Shown here one piece after another: positions 1-11,775 of a stretch of DNA of 64,000 bases. The stretch spans positions 83,631-147,630 of the forward strand of contig WLDG01000001.1 of assembly GCA_009704945.1 (NCBI GenBank), written 5' to 3'. The DNA comes from Actinomycetota bacterium (GTDB lineage: Bacteria > Actinomycetota > Actinomycetes > Actinomycetales > Microbacteriaceae). The translations under genes and the position numbers were made by a program. Position 1 is the stretch's first letter; each line of letters opens with the position of its first letter. The notes beneath the pieces are model-generated. The model saw only the letters and a program-made list of their open reading frames with translations. It did no database searches and was not told the DNA's origin.

Positions 1-256
<256 letters not shown>

Positions 257-284
257 TTATCCACTCGCCTTTGGGCGGATTGAG

Positions 285-902
285 CTAGCCTAGCAGGAGG
301 GAGCGGCTGTTCACGCTGACAGACCCGAATCTACGTGACACATCCTCCCAATTCACAATGTTCCAGAAGGCTTTCACGTAGTCTGCCTTGACGTTTTGGT
401 AATCCAGGTAAAAGGCGTGTTCCCACATGTCCAACATCAATAGAGGGATGCTGCCCATAGCCAGGTTTCCTTGCTGATCGTAAAGCTGCCCAATAATCAG
501 GCGATTGCCCAAGGCATCCCAAGCTAGATATGCCCAACCAGAACCTTGAATTCCAAGTGCCGCTGCTACAAAGTGATTCTTGAACATCTCAAATGATCCG
601 AAGTACTCAGTCAATGCTGCCGCTAGTTCACTACTTGGTTCGCCTGAGTGAGGGCTAAGGTTCTCCCAGAAAATTGAATGATTCACGTGGCCACCTAGGT
701 TAAATGCCAGGTCCTTCTGCAGTTTAGGCAAATTGGAAAAGTTATTTGTTTCGCGGGCCTCGGCCATTGCCTCTGAAGCTGCGTTAGCACCAGTGACATA
801 GGCCTGGTGGTGCTTGGAGTGATGTAACTCCATGATTCTTGCTGAAATGTGCGGTTCTAGCGCGGAGTAATCGTACTTAAGTTCTGGAAGTTTGTAGTTC
901 AT
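285..902 (-). CDS. sodA: Superoxide dismutase (Fe/Mn family)
   Basis: ORF 205 aa; YDYSALEPHISARIMELHHSKHHQAYV and LDMWEHAFYLDYQN motifs. Confidence 0.96.
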   Translation of the reverse strand: MNYKLPELKYDYSALEPHISARIMELHHSKHHQAYVTGANAASEAMAEARETNNFSNLPKLQKDLAFNLGGHVNHSIFWENLSPHSGEPSSELAAALTEYFGSFEMFKNHFVAAALGIQGSGWAYLAWDALGNRLIIGQLYDQQGNLAMGSIPLLMLDMWEHAFYLDYQNVKADYVKAFWNIVNWEDVSRRFGSVSVNSRSLLLG

Positions 903-943
903 TGTTACCTCTCTAGCTATTTTTAGCTCTTTTGGTCGCTTAT

Positions 944-1921
944 TTATTCCTCGAGAAGATCTGGAATCGCAGACTCAGTGTCCGGAATTCCTAACTCGGC
1001 GGCCCTTCTATCTGCTGTTGCTAACAGTCTTCGAATTCGACCTGCAACGGCATCTTTTGTCATTGGCGGCTCGGCCAAGCGACCAAGTTCATCGAGCGAA
1101 GCATCCTTGTGCTTCAACCTAAGCTCACCGGCATACTTCAAATGATTTGGTGCCTCGGGTCCAAGGATCTCTAGTGCTCTTTGAACTCGAGCACTTGCGG
1201 CTACTGCTGCTTGTGCGCTTCTTCGCAGGTTTGCGTCATCAAAGTTGGCAAGTCGATTGGCAGTACCCCGAACCTCTCTTCGGTTACGAAGCTCTTCCCA
1301 TTTATCAACCTGATCAATGCAACCCATTTCTCTCAAAAGGTCAGCAATTCCCTCACCGTCTCGAACCACAACTCTAAAGACATTCCTAACTTCCCTTGCT
1401 TTAGCATTGACCCCTAGTCGACGAGCAACTCCCACTAAAGCCATGGCCGATTCATTACCTGGTGCTACAACCTCTAGTGATGTTGAACGTCCAGGATCCG
1501 TAAGAGTGCCTTGTGCCAAGAAGGCCCCACGCCAGATTGCTCTTGCTTCATCCATGGTTGATGAAACAAGAGTTGAGGGTAAACCACGAACAGGACGTCC
1601 GCGATTGTCGATCAAGCCTGTTTGGCGAGCGAGGAGCTCGCCGTCACGCATGACTCTTATTTGGTATCCGTTAGTTCGCCTAAGTCCACCAGCTTGCACT
1701 ACGCTCACTTCAGCAGTAATGCCATAGAGCTCGGAAATTGCTTTCGCGATTCGCTTAGCAACACTGGCCGACTCTATTTCTACTTCGATTGCTATTCGAC
1801 CAGAGATTAAATGGAGTCCTCCGCAAAATCTAAGAATCGTTGCAAGTTCGGCAGCGCGAACTAAGCCGTTTACGGGTTGTACCCTGGCGAGCTCTTCCTT
1901 GATCGACTGCGTGATTGCCAC
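944..1921 (-). CDS. whiA: DNA-binding protein WhiA
   Basis: WhiA N-domain plus C-terminal HTH region ([33 protein letters not shown]); likely GTG start at 1921 with upstream AAGGA, shorter than the listed ORF; next to rapZ. Confidence 0.93.
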   Translation of the reverse strand: MAITQSIKEELARVQPVNGLVRAAELATILRFCGGLHLISGRIAIEVEIESASVAKRIAKAISELYGITAEVSVVQAGGLRRTNGYQIRVMRDGELLARQTGLIDNRGRPVRGLPSTLVSSTMDEARAIWRGAFLAQGTLTDPGRSTSLEVVAPGNESAMALVGVARRLGVNAKAREVRNVFRVVVRDGEGIADLLREMGCIDQVDKWEELRNRREVRGTANRLANFDDANLRRSAQAAVAASARVQRALEILGPEAPNHLKYAGELRLKHKDASLDELGRLAEPPMTKDAVAGRIRRLLATADRRAAELGIPDTESAIPDLLEE

Positions 1922-1922
1922 T

Positions 1923-2795
1923 CTATTCCTTACCAAGATCTCGATGTGCAACGGTGATAGTAGCATCTGCAACACGACTTAACCGCCCAGCGATCTCATT
2001 TGCTATTGCAACGGACCTATGCTTCCCACCGGTGCAACCAATGGCTATGGTTGCGAATCGCTTGTTCTCGCTCCGATAACCCTGCAAAACTATTTCCAAG
2101 GCCGCCACATAGTTTGCTATAAAACCCTCTACCCCGTCTTGAGACAACACAAACTTGCTGACTGCGGCGTCGTTACCGGTGAGAGCTCTGAGCTTCTCGT
2201 CCCAGTGTGGATTTGGAATAAATCGTGCATCAGCAACGATGTCGGCGTCGACCGGAGTACCGTACTTGAATCCAAAGCTGATTATGTTTACTCGCAAGAA
2301 ATTGGCATTTTCTGAAAAAGCTTCGGCGACTCTATTGGTCAGTTGATGAACATTGGAATCAGACGTGTCAAAAATCAGATCAGCGCTCTCACGAAGTCCA
2401 ATGAGTTCAGCACGCTCTCGGGCTATTCCGTCAATAATGGTCCCGGTGCCCTGTAGTGGATGCGGTCTTCTGACGGATTCAAATCTCTTAACCAGGGCAG
2501 CGTCGCTGGCCTCTAAAAAGAGCAGTCGAACAGAAATTTCTCGATTTTTGAGATCGTTAATCCTGCTTTGTAGTTCAGAGAAGAACTCCCCACCTCTAAC
2601 GTCTGTAATCACCGCAATCTTGGGTAGCTTAGCTTTGCTCAGAGCAAACAAGTCACTCATGGGACCGAGCATCTGTGGCGGGAGATTGTCAATCACGTAC
2701 CAGCCTTGGTCCTCCAAGGCATTACCCACCGTGGAACGACCTGCCCCCGACATGCCTGTTACAACAAGTAACTCCGGTTTACGTTTGGTGTCCAT
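1923..2795 (-). CDS. rapZ: RNase adapter protein RapZ / nucleotide-binding protein YvcJ family
   Basis: [20 protein letters not shown]-loop, CTGGKHRSV motif; rapZ-whiA synteny. Confidence 0.95.
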   Translation of the reverse strand: MDTKRKPELLVVTGMSGAGRSTVGNALEDQGWYVIDNLPPQMLGPMSDLFALSKAKLPKIAVITDVRGGEFFSELQSRINDLKNREISVRLLFLEASDAALVKRFESVRRPHPLQGTGTIIDGIARERAELIGLRESADLIFDTSDSNVHQLTNRVAEAFSENANFLRVNIISFGFKYGTPVDADIVADARFIPNPHWDEKLRALTGNDAAVSKFVLSQDGVEGFIANYVAALEIVLQGYRSENKRFATIAIGCTGGKHRSVAIANEIAGRLSRVADATITVAHRDLGKE

Positions 2796-2846
2796 CTCTC
2801 CCCTGCCAGGACAAGGTTACAGCTTTCTAATCTCGGGCGTGTCGGA

Positions 2847-4691
2847 TTATTCAAAGCTCTTGAGCTGCTCCACGAGGTTCTTGGCTTGGCTAACACTAAA
2901 TCCCGGCAACCCCGCAATTTCTTCAGCACTTGCGGCTTTGAGCCGCTTAATTGAGCCGAATTTCTTTATCAGTAACCTCACCTTTGCCTCACCAAGCCCA
3001 GGGAGCTCGAGCAAGGTTGAAGAAATCCCACCACTTCTCTTAGCTCTTTGTGCCGTTATGGCAAATCGGTGCGCTTCATCTCTTATTCGTTGAAGGAGGA
3101 ATAGCTCTTCAGATGCTCGAGGGAACACAATCGGATTGTCGCTGTGAGTCGTGTAGACCTCTTCCAAACGTTTCGCCAACGTAGCGATGGTGATGTCCTC
3201 GATTCCAGCATCGGCTAGAGCTTTTGCCGAGGCATTTCTTTGCGGTATTCCTCCATCAATCAAAATCAGACTCGGACGGTAAGCAAACTTCTCGGATTTT
3301 TCCTCTTCCAGGTATTTAAGTCTTCGTCGTAAAACTTGGTATAGGGCCTCCGTGTCATCCATACTTTCGAGATTAAATTTTCGATACTGGTTCTTCTTAG
3401 GCAGCCCATCTTCAAAAACAACCATGGATCCAACGGTGCCAGTCCCGGCTAAATGGGAGATGTCAAAACATTCAATTCGCAAGGGAGCCATTGGCATTTC
3501 TAGGGTTTTTTTGATGCCAGCCAGGGCGTCAGCCCTAGCGGAGAAATCTGCAGTTCGCTTTAGCTTGTAGCTCTGTAGAGACTGCTGGGCATTAGTTGCA
3601 ACAGTTTTCGCCAGAACTGCTTTTTCTCCCCGTTGCGCTACTTGTACTTCAGATTTGGAACCACGAAGCGAAGAGAGCCATTGGCTGATTTCATTGCTAT
3701 CAGAAGGTAGTGAGGGTACGTAAATAACCTTGGGTATCTCTATTGGCTCTCCAACTCTAGGTGGTGTATAAATCTGGTTAATTACATACTCAATCAGCTC
3801 AGAGTCCGACCTATCGAGCTCTAGGTCGACGACCATTCCTCTTGCTCCTCTGATTCGCCCACCCCTGACATTGAAGATCGCAACGGCCGCGGACAGCTCA
3901 TCTCTTGCTAATCCTATGAAATCCGCATCTGTGTGGTCTGCCAAGACAACCGTTGATTTCTCGAGCACCTTTTCCAGCGCTTGAATGTCATCCCGGAAAT
4001 TAGCGGCAGCTTCGTAATTCTCCTTCTCACTCATCTCTTGCATCTTGACCTTTAGGTCTTCGACAAAGGATTCATCACCAGCTGAGATGAAAGACCCTAG
4101 CTTTCTAGCCAGTGCTTTATGCGCTGACAATTCAATTCTGGATACGCAGGGAGCACTGCATTTGCCAATGTCAGCCAATAAGCATGGTCTTTTGGCTCGC
4201 TTTGCTCGATCGTAAATCCCTTGAGAGCAGCTTCTGACAGGAAATACTTTCAATAAAGAATCTAATGTTTCTCTCACGGCCCAAGATTGTGTATATGGGC
4301 CGAAGTACTTAACTCCAGGCAGGTCCCTGTTTCTTGTTATGAATGCTCTTGGGACTTCTTCGGACATAGAAATCGCAAGATATGGGTAGCTCTTATCATC
4401 ACGAAAGCGAACGTTGTAAGGAGGGTCAAACTGTTTAATCCAGCTGAATTCAAGTTGTAGCGCGTCATACTCGGTGTTGACAATAGTCCACTTGACATCA
4501 CGCGCGGCTCTCAGCATTCGCTGAGTTCGCTCATGGAGCTTGTCCATCTTCCCGAAATAGCTTGTTAGGCGCGACCTAAGATTTTTTGCTTTTCCTACGT
4601 ATAACACACGCTCGTTTTCATCAATGAACCTATAGACCCCAGGGTTGGTTGGGATCTCAGAAGTATTGGGTCGAAAACTTAGTTCAGTCAT
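2847..4691 (-). CDS. uvrC: Excinuclease ABC subunit C
   Basis: GIY-YIG N-domain ([26 protein letters not shown]), C-terminal HhH ([26 protein letters not shown]). Confidence 0.98.
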   Translation of the reverse strand: MTELSFRPNTSEIPTNPGVYRFIDENERVLYVGKAKNLRSRLTSYFGKMDKLHERTQRMLRAARDVKWTIVNTEYDALQLEFSWIKQFDPPYNVRFRDDKSYPYLAISMSEEVPRAFITRNRDLPGVKYFGPYTQSWAVRETLDSLLKVFPVRSCSQGIYDRAKRAKRPCLLADIGKCSAPCVSRIELSAHKALARKLGSFISAGDESFVEDLKVKMQEMSEKENYEAAANFRDDIQALEKVLEKSTVVLADHTDADFIGLARDELSAAVAIFNVRGGRIRGARGMVVDLELDRSDSELIEYVINQIYTPPRVGEPIEIPKVIYVPSLPSDSNEISQWLSSLRGSKSEVQVAQRGEKAVLAKTVATNAQQSLQSYKLKRTADFSARADALAGIKKTLEMPMAPLRIECFDISHLAGTGTVGSMVVFEDGLPKKNQYRKFNLESMDDTEALYQVLRRRLKYLEEEKSEKFAYRPSLILIDGGIPQRNASAKALADAGIEDITIATLAKRLEEVYTTHSDNPIVFPRASEELFLLQRIRDEAHRFAITAQRAKRSGGISSTLLELPGLGEAKVRLLIKKFGSIKRLKAASAEEIAGLPGFSVSQAKNLVEQLKSFE

Positions 4692-7536
4692 TCTTCAAAA
4701 GGTCTGCAAGAAATCTTCCAGTATGGCTGGCCTTAACTTTGGCGACTTGTTCCGGTGTTCCCTCAGCGACCACTAGGCCACCTCCCGAGCCCCCTTCAGG
4801 ACCTAGATCAATAATCCAATCAGCACAGCGAATGACATCAAGGTTGTGTTCTATAACAATTACGGTGTTTCCTCTATCCACCAAGCTATTTAGAACCAAA
4901 AGAAGCTTTCTTACATCCTCAAAATGAAGTCCCGTAGTTGGCTCATCCAAAACATAAATCGTTCTTCCTGTGGCCCTTCTTTGAAGCTCAGTGGCTAGCT
5001 TGACTCTTTGTGCCTCGCCCCCGGAGAGGGTAGTTGCGCTCTGACCAAGTCGAACGTAACCAAGTCCCACGTCAACGAGTGTGTTGAGATACCTAGCTAT
5101 TGAATTGATTGGCGCAAAAAACTCAGCTGCTTCACTGATTGGCATGTTGAGCACGTCACCAATAGTTTTACCCTTGAAATGGACCTGTAGCGTCTCTCGG
5201 TTGTACCTGGCTCCCTTACAGTCCTCACACGTCACATAAACGTCAGGCAAGAAATTCATTTCAATCCGGATTGTTCCATCTCCGGAGCATGTCTCGCAGC
5301 GTCCACCTTTGACATTGAATGAGAATCGACCTTGCTGATATCCCCTGACTTTTGCTTCGGGTGTGTCGGCAAAGAGCTTTCTGATGTTGTCAAAGACACC
5401 AGTGTAAGTAGCGGGATTTGATCTAGGAGTCCTACCAATGGGCGCCTGGTCAACGTGGACCACCTTATCTAGTTGGTCTAAGCCGGTAATTCGCGTATGT
5501 TTACCAGCAACCCCTTTTGCGCCATTGAGTTTGTTTGCAAGGGTCTCAAATAGGACATCATTCACTAGCGATGACTTACCTGAGCCACTTACGCCAGTAA
5601 CTGCAGTCATCACCCCTAGAGGAAACTCAACATCTAGATTCTTTAGATTATTCTCTCTGGCCCCAACAACCTTGATCTTTTTATCGCTGACTTTACGACG
5701 CTTGGCAGGCGTATCTATGGAAATCCGACCCGCGAGATACTGTCCAGTTATTGACCGATCATTAGTTTTGATAGCTTCGTATGACCCACTGTGGACGACC
5801 TCACCGCCATTGGATCCTGCCCCCGGGCCAATGTCCACGAGCCAGTCAGCTGCCTTGATTGTGTCCTCATCATGCTCTACCACAATGAGAGTGTTACCTA
5901 GATCGCGCAATTTGATTAATGTGTCGATAAGGCGACGGTTATCCCTTTGATGCAACCCGATGGATGGTTCATCTAATACATACAGAACACCTGTTAGGCC
6001 TGCACCGATTTGAGTAGCTAAGCGGATCCTTTGTGCTTCCCCCCCAGATAGAGAACCGGCTGAGCGTTCGAGCGAAAGATAATCAAGACCAACTGCTAAA
6101 AGAAAATCCAATCGAGCTCTAATCTCTCTCAAGACCTGAGCTGCTATTGTTTGTTCACGCTTAGTAAGTTTTAGGGAATCGAAGAAGGCGTGCGCCTTGG
6201 CCAAAGATAACTGGGCAACATCGTGAATGGATTTTCCATGAACTTTGACGGCGAGAACTTCGGGTCGAAGTCGCGCCCCTTCACATGCAGGACAGGGAAC
6301 TTCACGCAAGAACTCAGACCATTTACCTCGGGCCCAATCTGAATCAGATTCTTGGTACCTGCGTTCTACATAAGGAAGCACGCCCTCGAATCCAGATGTG
6401 TATCTCATCTCTCTTCCATACTTTGAACGCCACTTAACCTGCACCTCAAAGTCGTTGCCATACAAGACGGCATCACGAATTTTCTTGGGCAGTTTATTCC
6501 AGGGGGTTTTAAGGCTGAAATCAAGCTCTTTCGCAAGCCCTGCGAGAAGACGAGTGAAGTATGAATAAAGACCTTTGCCTTGAGTCGACCAAGGGATGAT
6601 TACACCGTCATGAATTGAACTATCTGGATCTCCTATTACTAACTCAACATCTACCGCCATTTTTGTTCCAAGGCCTGTGCAGTCGGGACAGGCCCCAAAT
6701 GGAGCGTTGAAGGAGAACGTTCTGGGTTCTATTTCCGTGAGAACTATTTCGTGTTCGTTCGGGCAACTCAACTTCTCGCTGAAAGTCCGCTGTCGTTTTT
6801 GGTCGACGAAATCAACGATTACTTTGCCATCTGCCAGCTTGAGAGCAGTCTCAACGGAGTCCGTAATTCGGCTGGTCGCTTCAGGCTTTATTACAAGGCG
6901 ATCAACAACAACTGAAATGTCGTGCTTAAAGCTCTTTTTGAGCGGCTTGGCCTCAGAAAGAATAATAGTTTCCCCATCAACCACAGCACGCGCAAAGCCT
7001 TGACTCTGCAGAGAAGCTAGTAGTTCCTCGAAAGAGCCTTTCTTCTGTTGAACTATTGGCGCAAGAAGCTGGAACTTGGTCCCCTCCTCGAGTGTCAACA
7101 GTTGATCAACAATGGCCTGTGGTGTTTGCTTTGAGATTACCTCTCCACATTCTGGGCAATGGGGCAAACCTATTCGACTCCAGAGCAATCTCAGATAGTC
7201 ATGAATCTCGGTGATAGTTCCAACGGTAGATCTTGGGTTTCTATTTGTTGATTTCTGGTCGATAGAAACTGCCGGTGATAAACCCTCAATAAAGTCAACG
7301 TCAGGTCGGTCCACTTGTCCCAGAAATTGGCGTGCATATGCGGACAGCGACTCGACATATCTTCTTTGTCCCTCTGCAAAAATGGTGTCAAAGGCCAATG
7401 AAGACTTCCCGGAACCAGACAGACCCGTAAAGACAATCAAAGAATCTCTGGGTATCTCAAGTGTCAGATTCTTCAAATTGTGGACTCGAGCGCCACGGAT
7501 GACTAGTTTGTTGTCGAACGGGGTTTCAATGCTCAC
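4684..7536 (-). CDS. uvrA: Excinuclease ABC subunit A
   Basis: Two ABC domains, zinc motifs ([18 protein letters not shown]), [11 protein letters not shown] start. Confidence 0.98.
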   Translation of the reverse strand: MSIETPFDNKLVIRGARVHNLKNLTLEIPRDSLIVFTGLSGSGKSSLAFDTIFAEGQRRYVESLSAYARQFLGQVDRPDVDFIEGLSPAVSIDQKSTNRNPRSTVGTITEIHDYLRLLWSRIGLPHCPECGEVISKQTPQAIVDQLLTLEEGTKFQLLAPIVQQKKGSFEELLASLQSQGFARAVVDGETIILSEAKPLKKSFKHDISVVVDRLVIKPEATSRITDSVETALKLADGKVIVDFVDQKRQRTFSEKLSCPNEHEIVLTEIEPRTFSFNAPFGACPDCTGLGTKMAVDVELVIGDPDSSIHDGVIIPWSTQGKGLYSYFTRLLAGLAKELDFSLKTPWNKLPKKIRDAVLYGNDFEVQVKWRSKYGREMRYTSGFEGVLPYVERRYQESDSDWARGKWSEFLREVPCPACEGARLRPEVLAVKVHGKSIHDVAQLSLAKAHAFFDSLKLTKREQTIAAQVLREIRARLDFLLAVGLDYLSLERSAGSLSGGEAQRIRLATQIGAGLTGVLYVLDEPSIGLHQRDNRRLIDTLIKLRDLGNTLIVVEHDEDTIKAADWLVDIGPGAGSNGGEVVHSGSYEAIKTNDRSITGQYLAGRISIDTPAKRRKVSDKKIKVVGARENNLKNLDVEFPLGVMTAVTGVSGSGKSSLVNDVLFETLANKLNGAKGVAGKHTRITGLDQLDKVVHVDQAPIGRTPRSNPATYTGVFDNIRKLFADTPEAKVRGYQQGRFSFNVKGGRCETCSGDGTIRIEMNFLPDVYVTCEDCKGARYNRETLQVHFKGKTIGDVLNMPISEAAEFFAPINSIARYLNTLVDVGLGYVRLGQSATTLSGGEAQRVKLATELQRRATGRTIYVLDEPTTGLHFEDVRKLLLVLNSLVDRGNTVIVIEHNLDVIRCADWIIDLGPEGGSGGGLVVAEGTPEQVAKVKASHTGRFLADLLKND

Positions 7537-7542
7537 GGGAGA

Positions 7543-7548
7543 AGTCTA
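7543..7548 (-). promoter_or_regulatory. Candidate leaderless promoter -10 of uvrA
   Basis: TAGACT-TCTCCC-GTG; box spans the uvrB stop codon. Confidence 0.5.
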
Positions 7549-9609
7549 GGCGTGTCCAGCAGCATCAAACTGTCTAAGTTCGCGTTTCAACTCGGCAATT
7601 TCATCCCTGATTCTCGCGGCCAACTCGAAATTCAACTCTGCTGCAGAGGACCGCATTTGGGCATCTAATTCGACAATGGTCTGCACAAGTTGATCTTTTC
7701 CAGCTTTACCTATGTCTTTTCTACCCCTAATTGGACTTGTTGAACTCTTCCCCTTCGGGACTTTCATCATTTGCTTCATGAGTGAGGCAGTATCTACTTC
7801 CTCTCGGACCAGTGCATCAGTGATGTCCGCAATCTTCTTCCGTAATGGCTGCGGGTCGATGTTGTTTGCTCTATTGAATTCAATTTGAATTTCTCTGCGG
7901 CGATTGGTCTCATTTATTGCCCGTCGCATAGAGTCGGTTACGCGGTCGGCATACATGTGGACCTCCCCACCCACATTTCTCGCGGCTCGTCCAATAGTTT
8001 GAACAAGAGCGGTCGTCGAGCGGAGGAAGCCCTCTTTATCGGCGTCGAGAATCGAAACTAAAGATACCTCGGGCAGATCTAACCCCTCTCGCAATAAATT
8101 GATGCCCACTAGAACGTCATAAAGTCCCTGTCGCAACTCGCGTAGCAGTTCCACTCTCCGAAGTGTGTCTGTATCGGAATGTATGTAGCGAACTCGAATT
8201 CCCATCTCGGTTAGATAGTCGGTTACCTCTTCTGCCAGGCGTTTGGTCAAGGTCGTTACTAGAACTCGTTCATTGCGTTCGCTTCTAAGTTTGATTTCTT
8301 CCATTAGGTCATCGATTTGACCCCTGGAAGGCTTGACGACGATTTTTGGATCAACGAGCCCTGTTGGTCTGATTATCTGTTCAACAACCCCATCGGATAG
8401 ATCTAACTCGTACTGAGCAGGCGTGGCAGATAAATACACGGTTTGCCCTGTGCGGCTAATAAATTCGTCAAAGCGCAAGGGCCTGTTGTCCAAAGCGGAG
8501 GGAAGCCTAAATCCATACTCGACAAGGGTTCGCTTGCGTGATTGATCTCCATTATGCATAGCCCTGATTTGGGGAATAGTCACATGTGATTCGTCGATCA
8601 CTGTAAGGAAATCTTCTGGAAAGTAATCGAGAAGGCAAGCCGGTGGTTCCCCTTGTTCTCGACCATCAATGTGCCGGGAGTAGTTTTCAATCCCGGAGCA
8701 GAATCCAAGCTCTTTTATCATTTCAAGATCAAATGTTGTTCTCATTTTGATTCTTTGCGCCTCGAGCAGCTTCCCTTGTCTCTCCAGTTCCTCATACCTG
8801 GAGTCAAGCTCTTGCTCGATAGCTGAAATTGCTTTAGTCATTTGCTCTGCAGGGGCAACGTAGTATGAGGCGGGATAGATAGCCACGGACTGGCGGTCCA
8901 TCAGAATCTCACCCGTTAGAGGATTAATTCGATATATTTTTTCGATCTCGTCTCCGAAGAATTCGATTCTTGTAGCTTCCTGATCGTAAATAGCAATTAC
9001 TTCGACCGTGTCTCCCTTGACTCGGAAATTACCACGTGTGAAATCAATGTCATTTCTTTGGTATTGAATGTTTACTAAAGCTCTTATGAGTTCATCTCTG
9101 TCAATTCGCTGACCCACTCTCAGAGGAAGAGATTGAGCGAGATATTCTTTTGGGGCGCCTAGACCATAGATGCAAGAAACAGTAGCTACCACAATGACGT
9201 CACGTCTGCTCAGTAGCGACATAGTGGCTGAATACCGCAGTCGCTCCACCTCTTCGTTGATGGTTGAGTCTTTCTCAATGAAGGTATCCGTCTGTGGGAC
9301 ATAAGCTTCGGGTTGGTAATAGTCGTAATAACTAACGAAGTACTCAACAGCATTGTCTGGAAAAAGCTCCCTTAGTTCGCTTGTTAGCTGGGCTGCCAAG
9401 GTCTTGTTGTGGGCAATGACAAGTGTTGGCCTCTGAAGTCTTTCGATCAACCAAGCAGTAGTTGCAGACTTACCCGTTCCAGTAGCACCTAAAAGAACAA
9501 CATCTCGCTCCCCTGCTCGCAACCTTGATTCAAGTTCGTCGATAGCCTTTGGTTGATCTCCAGCAGGATGGTATTCGCTAACTACCTTGAATGGCTTCGA
9601 GTCATCCAT
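7546..9609 (-). CDS. uvrB: Excinuclease ABC subunit B
   Basis: [49 protein letters not shown] hairpin, C-terminal UVR domain. Confidence 0.98.
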   Translation of the reverse strand: MDDSKPFKVVSEYHPAGDQPKAIDELESRLRAGERDVVLLGATGTGKSATTAWLIERLQRPTLVIAHNKTLAAQLTSELRELFPDNAVEYFVSYYDYYQPEAYVPQTDTFIEKDSTINEEVERLRYSATMSLLSRRDVIVVATVSCIYGLGAPKEYLAQSLPLRVGQRIDRDELIRALVNIQYQRNDIDFTRGNFRVKGDTVEVIAIYDQEATRIEFFGDEIEKIYRINPLTGEILMDRQSVAIYPASYYVAPAEQMTKAISAIEQELDSRYEELERQGKLLEAQRIKMRTTFDLEMIKELGFCSGIENYSRHIDGREQGEPPACLLDYFPEDFLTVIDESHVTIPQIRAMHNGDQSRKRTLVEYGFRLPSALDNRPLRFDEFISRTGQTVYLSATPAQYELDLSDGVVEQIIRPTGLVDPKIVVKPSRGQIDDLMEEIKLRSERNERVLVTTLTKRLAEEVTDYLTEMGIRVRYIHSDTDTLRRVELLRELRQGLYDVLVGINLLREGLDLPEVSLVSILDADKEGFLRSTTALVQTIGRAARNVGGEVHMYADRVTDSMRRAINETNRRREIQIEFNRANNIDPQPLRKKIADITDALVREEVDTASLMKQMMKVPKGKSSTSPIRGRKDIGKAGKDQLVQTIVELDAQMRSSAAELNFELAARIRDEIAELKRELRQFDAAGHA

Positions 9610-10180
9610 TAGTTAGCTCCGCGTAAGCCGAACGTGCCCGCTCCAACAACTGCTCTTTGGTGCAGTTGGAATCGATCACTAAATCAGCGATACTTTCTCG
9701 CGAAACGTCACTCGCTTGCGCAGAAATTCTTTGTCGGGCATCTTGTTCGCTAAGTCCCCGCTGAACCAGGCGCTGAATTCGCACCTCTTCAGGGCAACTC
9801 ACCGTAACGATCCTGTCAAACTTCAATTTTGAGTTAGTTTCAACCAGCAGCGGGATTGTGTATACAACGACGCCAGTCAAAGAGTTGGTACGTTCAAGGG
9901 CAAGATTCTGAATAAGTGGATGAAGTATTCGCTCTAGCGATACCTTGGCTTCGGGATTGGCAAAGACTAATTCCGCCAATTTAGATCGATTCAGCTCACC
10001 TGATTGAGTCAAAACACTATTGCCAAAAGTTGAAACAACTGACGCCAAGCCAGGACTGCCTGGTTCAACTACCTCACGGGCAAGTACGTCGGAATCTACC
10101 TCAGTAGCCCCCAGTCGCACCCATTCGGCTGCGACCGTGGACTTACCTGAACCTATTCCTCCGGTGAGCGCGATAAGCAT
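9602..10180 (-). CDS. coaE: Dephospho-CoA kinase
   Basis: [40 protein letters not shown]. Confidence 0.96.
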   Translation of the reverse strand: MLIALTGGIGSGKSTVAAEWVRLGATEVDSDVLAREVVEPGSPGLASVVSTFGNSVLTQSGELNRSKLAELVFANPEAKVSLERILHPLIQNLALERTNSLTGVVVYTIPLLVETNSKLKFDRIVTVSCPEEVRIQRLVQRGLSEQDARQRISAQASDVSRESIADLVIDSNCTKEQLLERARSAYAELTNG

Positions 10181-10186
10181 CTCACC

Positions 10187-10192
10187 AGAATA
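10187..10192 (-). promoter_or_regulatory. Candidate leaderless promoter -10 of coaE
   Basis: TATTCT-GGTGAG-ATG; GGTGAG could alternatively act as a weak SD. Confidence 0.4.
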
Positions 10193-10207
10193 CGACTTAT
10201 TCGTCGC

Positions 10208-11647
10208 TTACTTGTCCTCGGAGAGCTGGTCTCTTAGGGAAGTCAAGGACTCGTCTTGGGACAACGAACCTTCTGGAGCACTGGTTGGTTCCGCGGGTAC
10301 TGCATCTGGCAGATCGGCTAGTTTCTCTCTCATTGCCTTTACCTGAGTCTTGTGTAGCTCCCAGCGCTGGTGCGCTTCTGCGTAATCAGCTTCCCATTTT
10401 CCACGAGCTTCCTCGTAACCAGGTTTCCATTCGTTGGTTGCAACGTCAAAACCTTCCGGATAACGGTAGTTGCCCTTTTCGTCATAGTCTGCTGCCATAC
10501 CGTAGAGAACTGGGTTAAAGTCTGTTCCCGACGGGTCAACTTCATCAACAGCTTGCTTTAGCGAAAGAGAGATTCGTCTGCGCTCTAGGTCGATGTCGAT
10601 CAGTTTCACGAATACGTCTTGATTTACCACCACAACTTGGTCCGCATGCTCGACGTGCTTGGACGATAGTTCGGAGATGTGAACTAGTCCCTCGATTCCG
10701 TCTGCAACTCGAACAAAGGCACCGAATGGAACAATCTTGGTTACCTTGCCAGGGATGTACTGCCCAATTGCATGAGTTCTGGCAAATACCTGCCAAGGAT
10801 CCTCTTGGGTTGCCTTCAATGACAGCGAGACGCGCTCACGATCTGAGTCAACCTCAAGTACCTCTACGGTCACCTCTTGGCCTACCTCAACTACCTCGCT
10901 GGCATGCTCTACGTGCTTCCAGCTCAACTCTGAGACGTGAACAAGGCCGTCTACTCCGCCTAAATCAATGAATGCACCAAAGTTAACAATGGATGAAACA
11001 ACTCCTGTTCTGATCTGACCCTTTGCAAGGTCATTCATCATTGTTGATCTGCTTTCGCTTTGGCTCTGCTCTAGAAGGGCTCTACGCGAAAGAACAACGT
11101 TGTTTCTGTTTTTGTCGAGCTCCAAGATCTTTGCTTCGACCTCTGTGCCAAGATATGGCCCTAAATCGCGTACTCTACGAAGTTCAATCAGGGACGCTGG
11201 GAGGAATCCTCGCAGACCGATGTCAACAATGACACCGCCCTTGACTACCTCAATTACGGTTCCCTTGACTACGCCGTCTGCTTCCTTAATCTTCTCTACA
11301 TCGCCCCAGGCGCGCTCGTATTGAGCTCGTTTTTTGCTGAGGATGAGTCGACCTTCTTTGTCTTCCTTCTGAAGCACGAGGGCTTCAATGGAATCCCCGA
11401 CCTTAACAATGTCGTTCGGGTTTGCGTCTTGTCGAATAGAAAGTTCACGAAGGGGAATCACACCTTCGGTTTTGTAACCGACATCAAGAAGAACCTCATC
11501 GCGGTCAATCTTGACCACGGTACCGGCGATTAAGTCTCCGTCATTGAAAAATTTAAGGGTTGCTTCGACCGCTGCTAGAAAATCCTCTTGAGAGCCGATG
11601 TCGTTGACTGCTATTTGCTTGTTGCCTGCGGTCGAATTCGATGCCAT
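10208..11647 (-). CDS. rpsA: 30S ribosomal protein S1
   Basis: Four S1 repeats (e.g. GVVSSIVNFGAFIDLGGVDGLVHVSELSWKHVEH); 479 aa actinobacterial-type S1. Confidence 0.97.
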   Translation of the reverse strand: MASNSTAGNKQIAVNDIGSQEDFLAAVEATLKFFNDGDLIAGTVVKIDRDEVLLDVGYKTEGVIPLRELSIRQDANPNDIVKVGDSIEALVLQKEDKEGRLILSKKRAQYERAWGDVEKIKEADGVVKGTVIEVVKGGVIVDIGLRGFLPASLIELRRVRDLGPYLGTEVEAKILELDKNRNNVVLSRRALLEQSQSESRSTMMNDLAKGQIRTGVVSSIVNFGAFIDLGGVDGLVHVSELSWKHVEHASEVVEVGQEVTVEVLEVDSDRERVSLSLKATQEDPWQVFARTHAIGQYIPGKVTKIVPFGAFVRVADGIEGLVHISELSSKHVEHADQVVVVNQDVFVKLIDIDLERRRISLSLKQAVDEVDPSGTDFNPVLYGMAADYDEKGNYRYPEGFDVATNEWKPGYEEARGKWEADYAEAHQRWELHKTQVKAMREKLADLPDAVPAEPTSAPEGSLSQDESLTSLRDQLSEDK

Positions 11648-11736
11648 ATGTTTTGTTACTCTTCTTTTATACTCGGGTCGCGCAAAACAATAATCAAAAG
11701 ATTTCGATTTTTGCTTGCCCGACGAACGGACATGGG

Positions 11737-11765
11737 AGGCTTCCTAGGAGGCCAGGGGAAAGCCT
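11737..11765 (-). other. Stem-loop between polA stop and rpsA start region (leader or weak terminator)
   Basis: Minus strand AGGCTTTCC...GGAAGCCT inverted repeat in a 128-bp intergenic region; no U-tract follows. Confidence 0.35.
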
Positions 11766-11775
11766 ATCGGGATTC

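Noticed and set aside
1317-1727. 136-aa plus-strand ORF antisense to whiA
   Set aside because: No motif; overlaps a well-supported gene
2353-3093. 246-aa plus-strand ORF antisense to rapZ and uvrC
   Set aside because: Both minus-strand genes are clearly conserved proteins; the antisense protein is low-complexity Ser/Leu/Arg-rich with no recognisable domain
5438-5950. 170-aa plus-strand ORF antisense to uvrA
   Set aside because: Shadow ORF opposite the conserved second half of uvrA, with no domain signature
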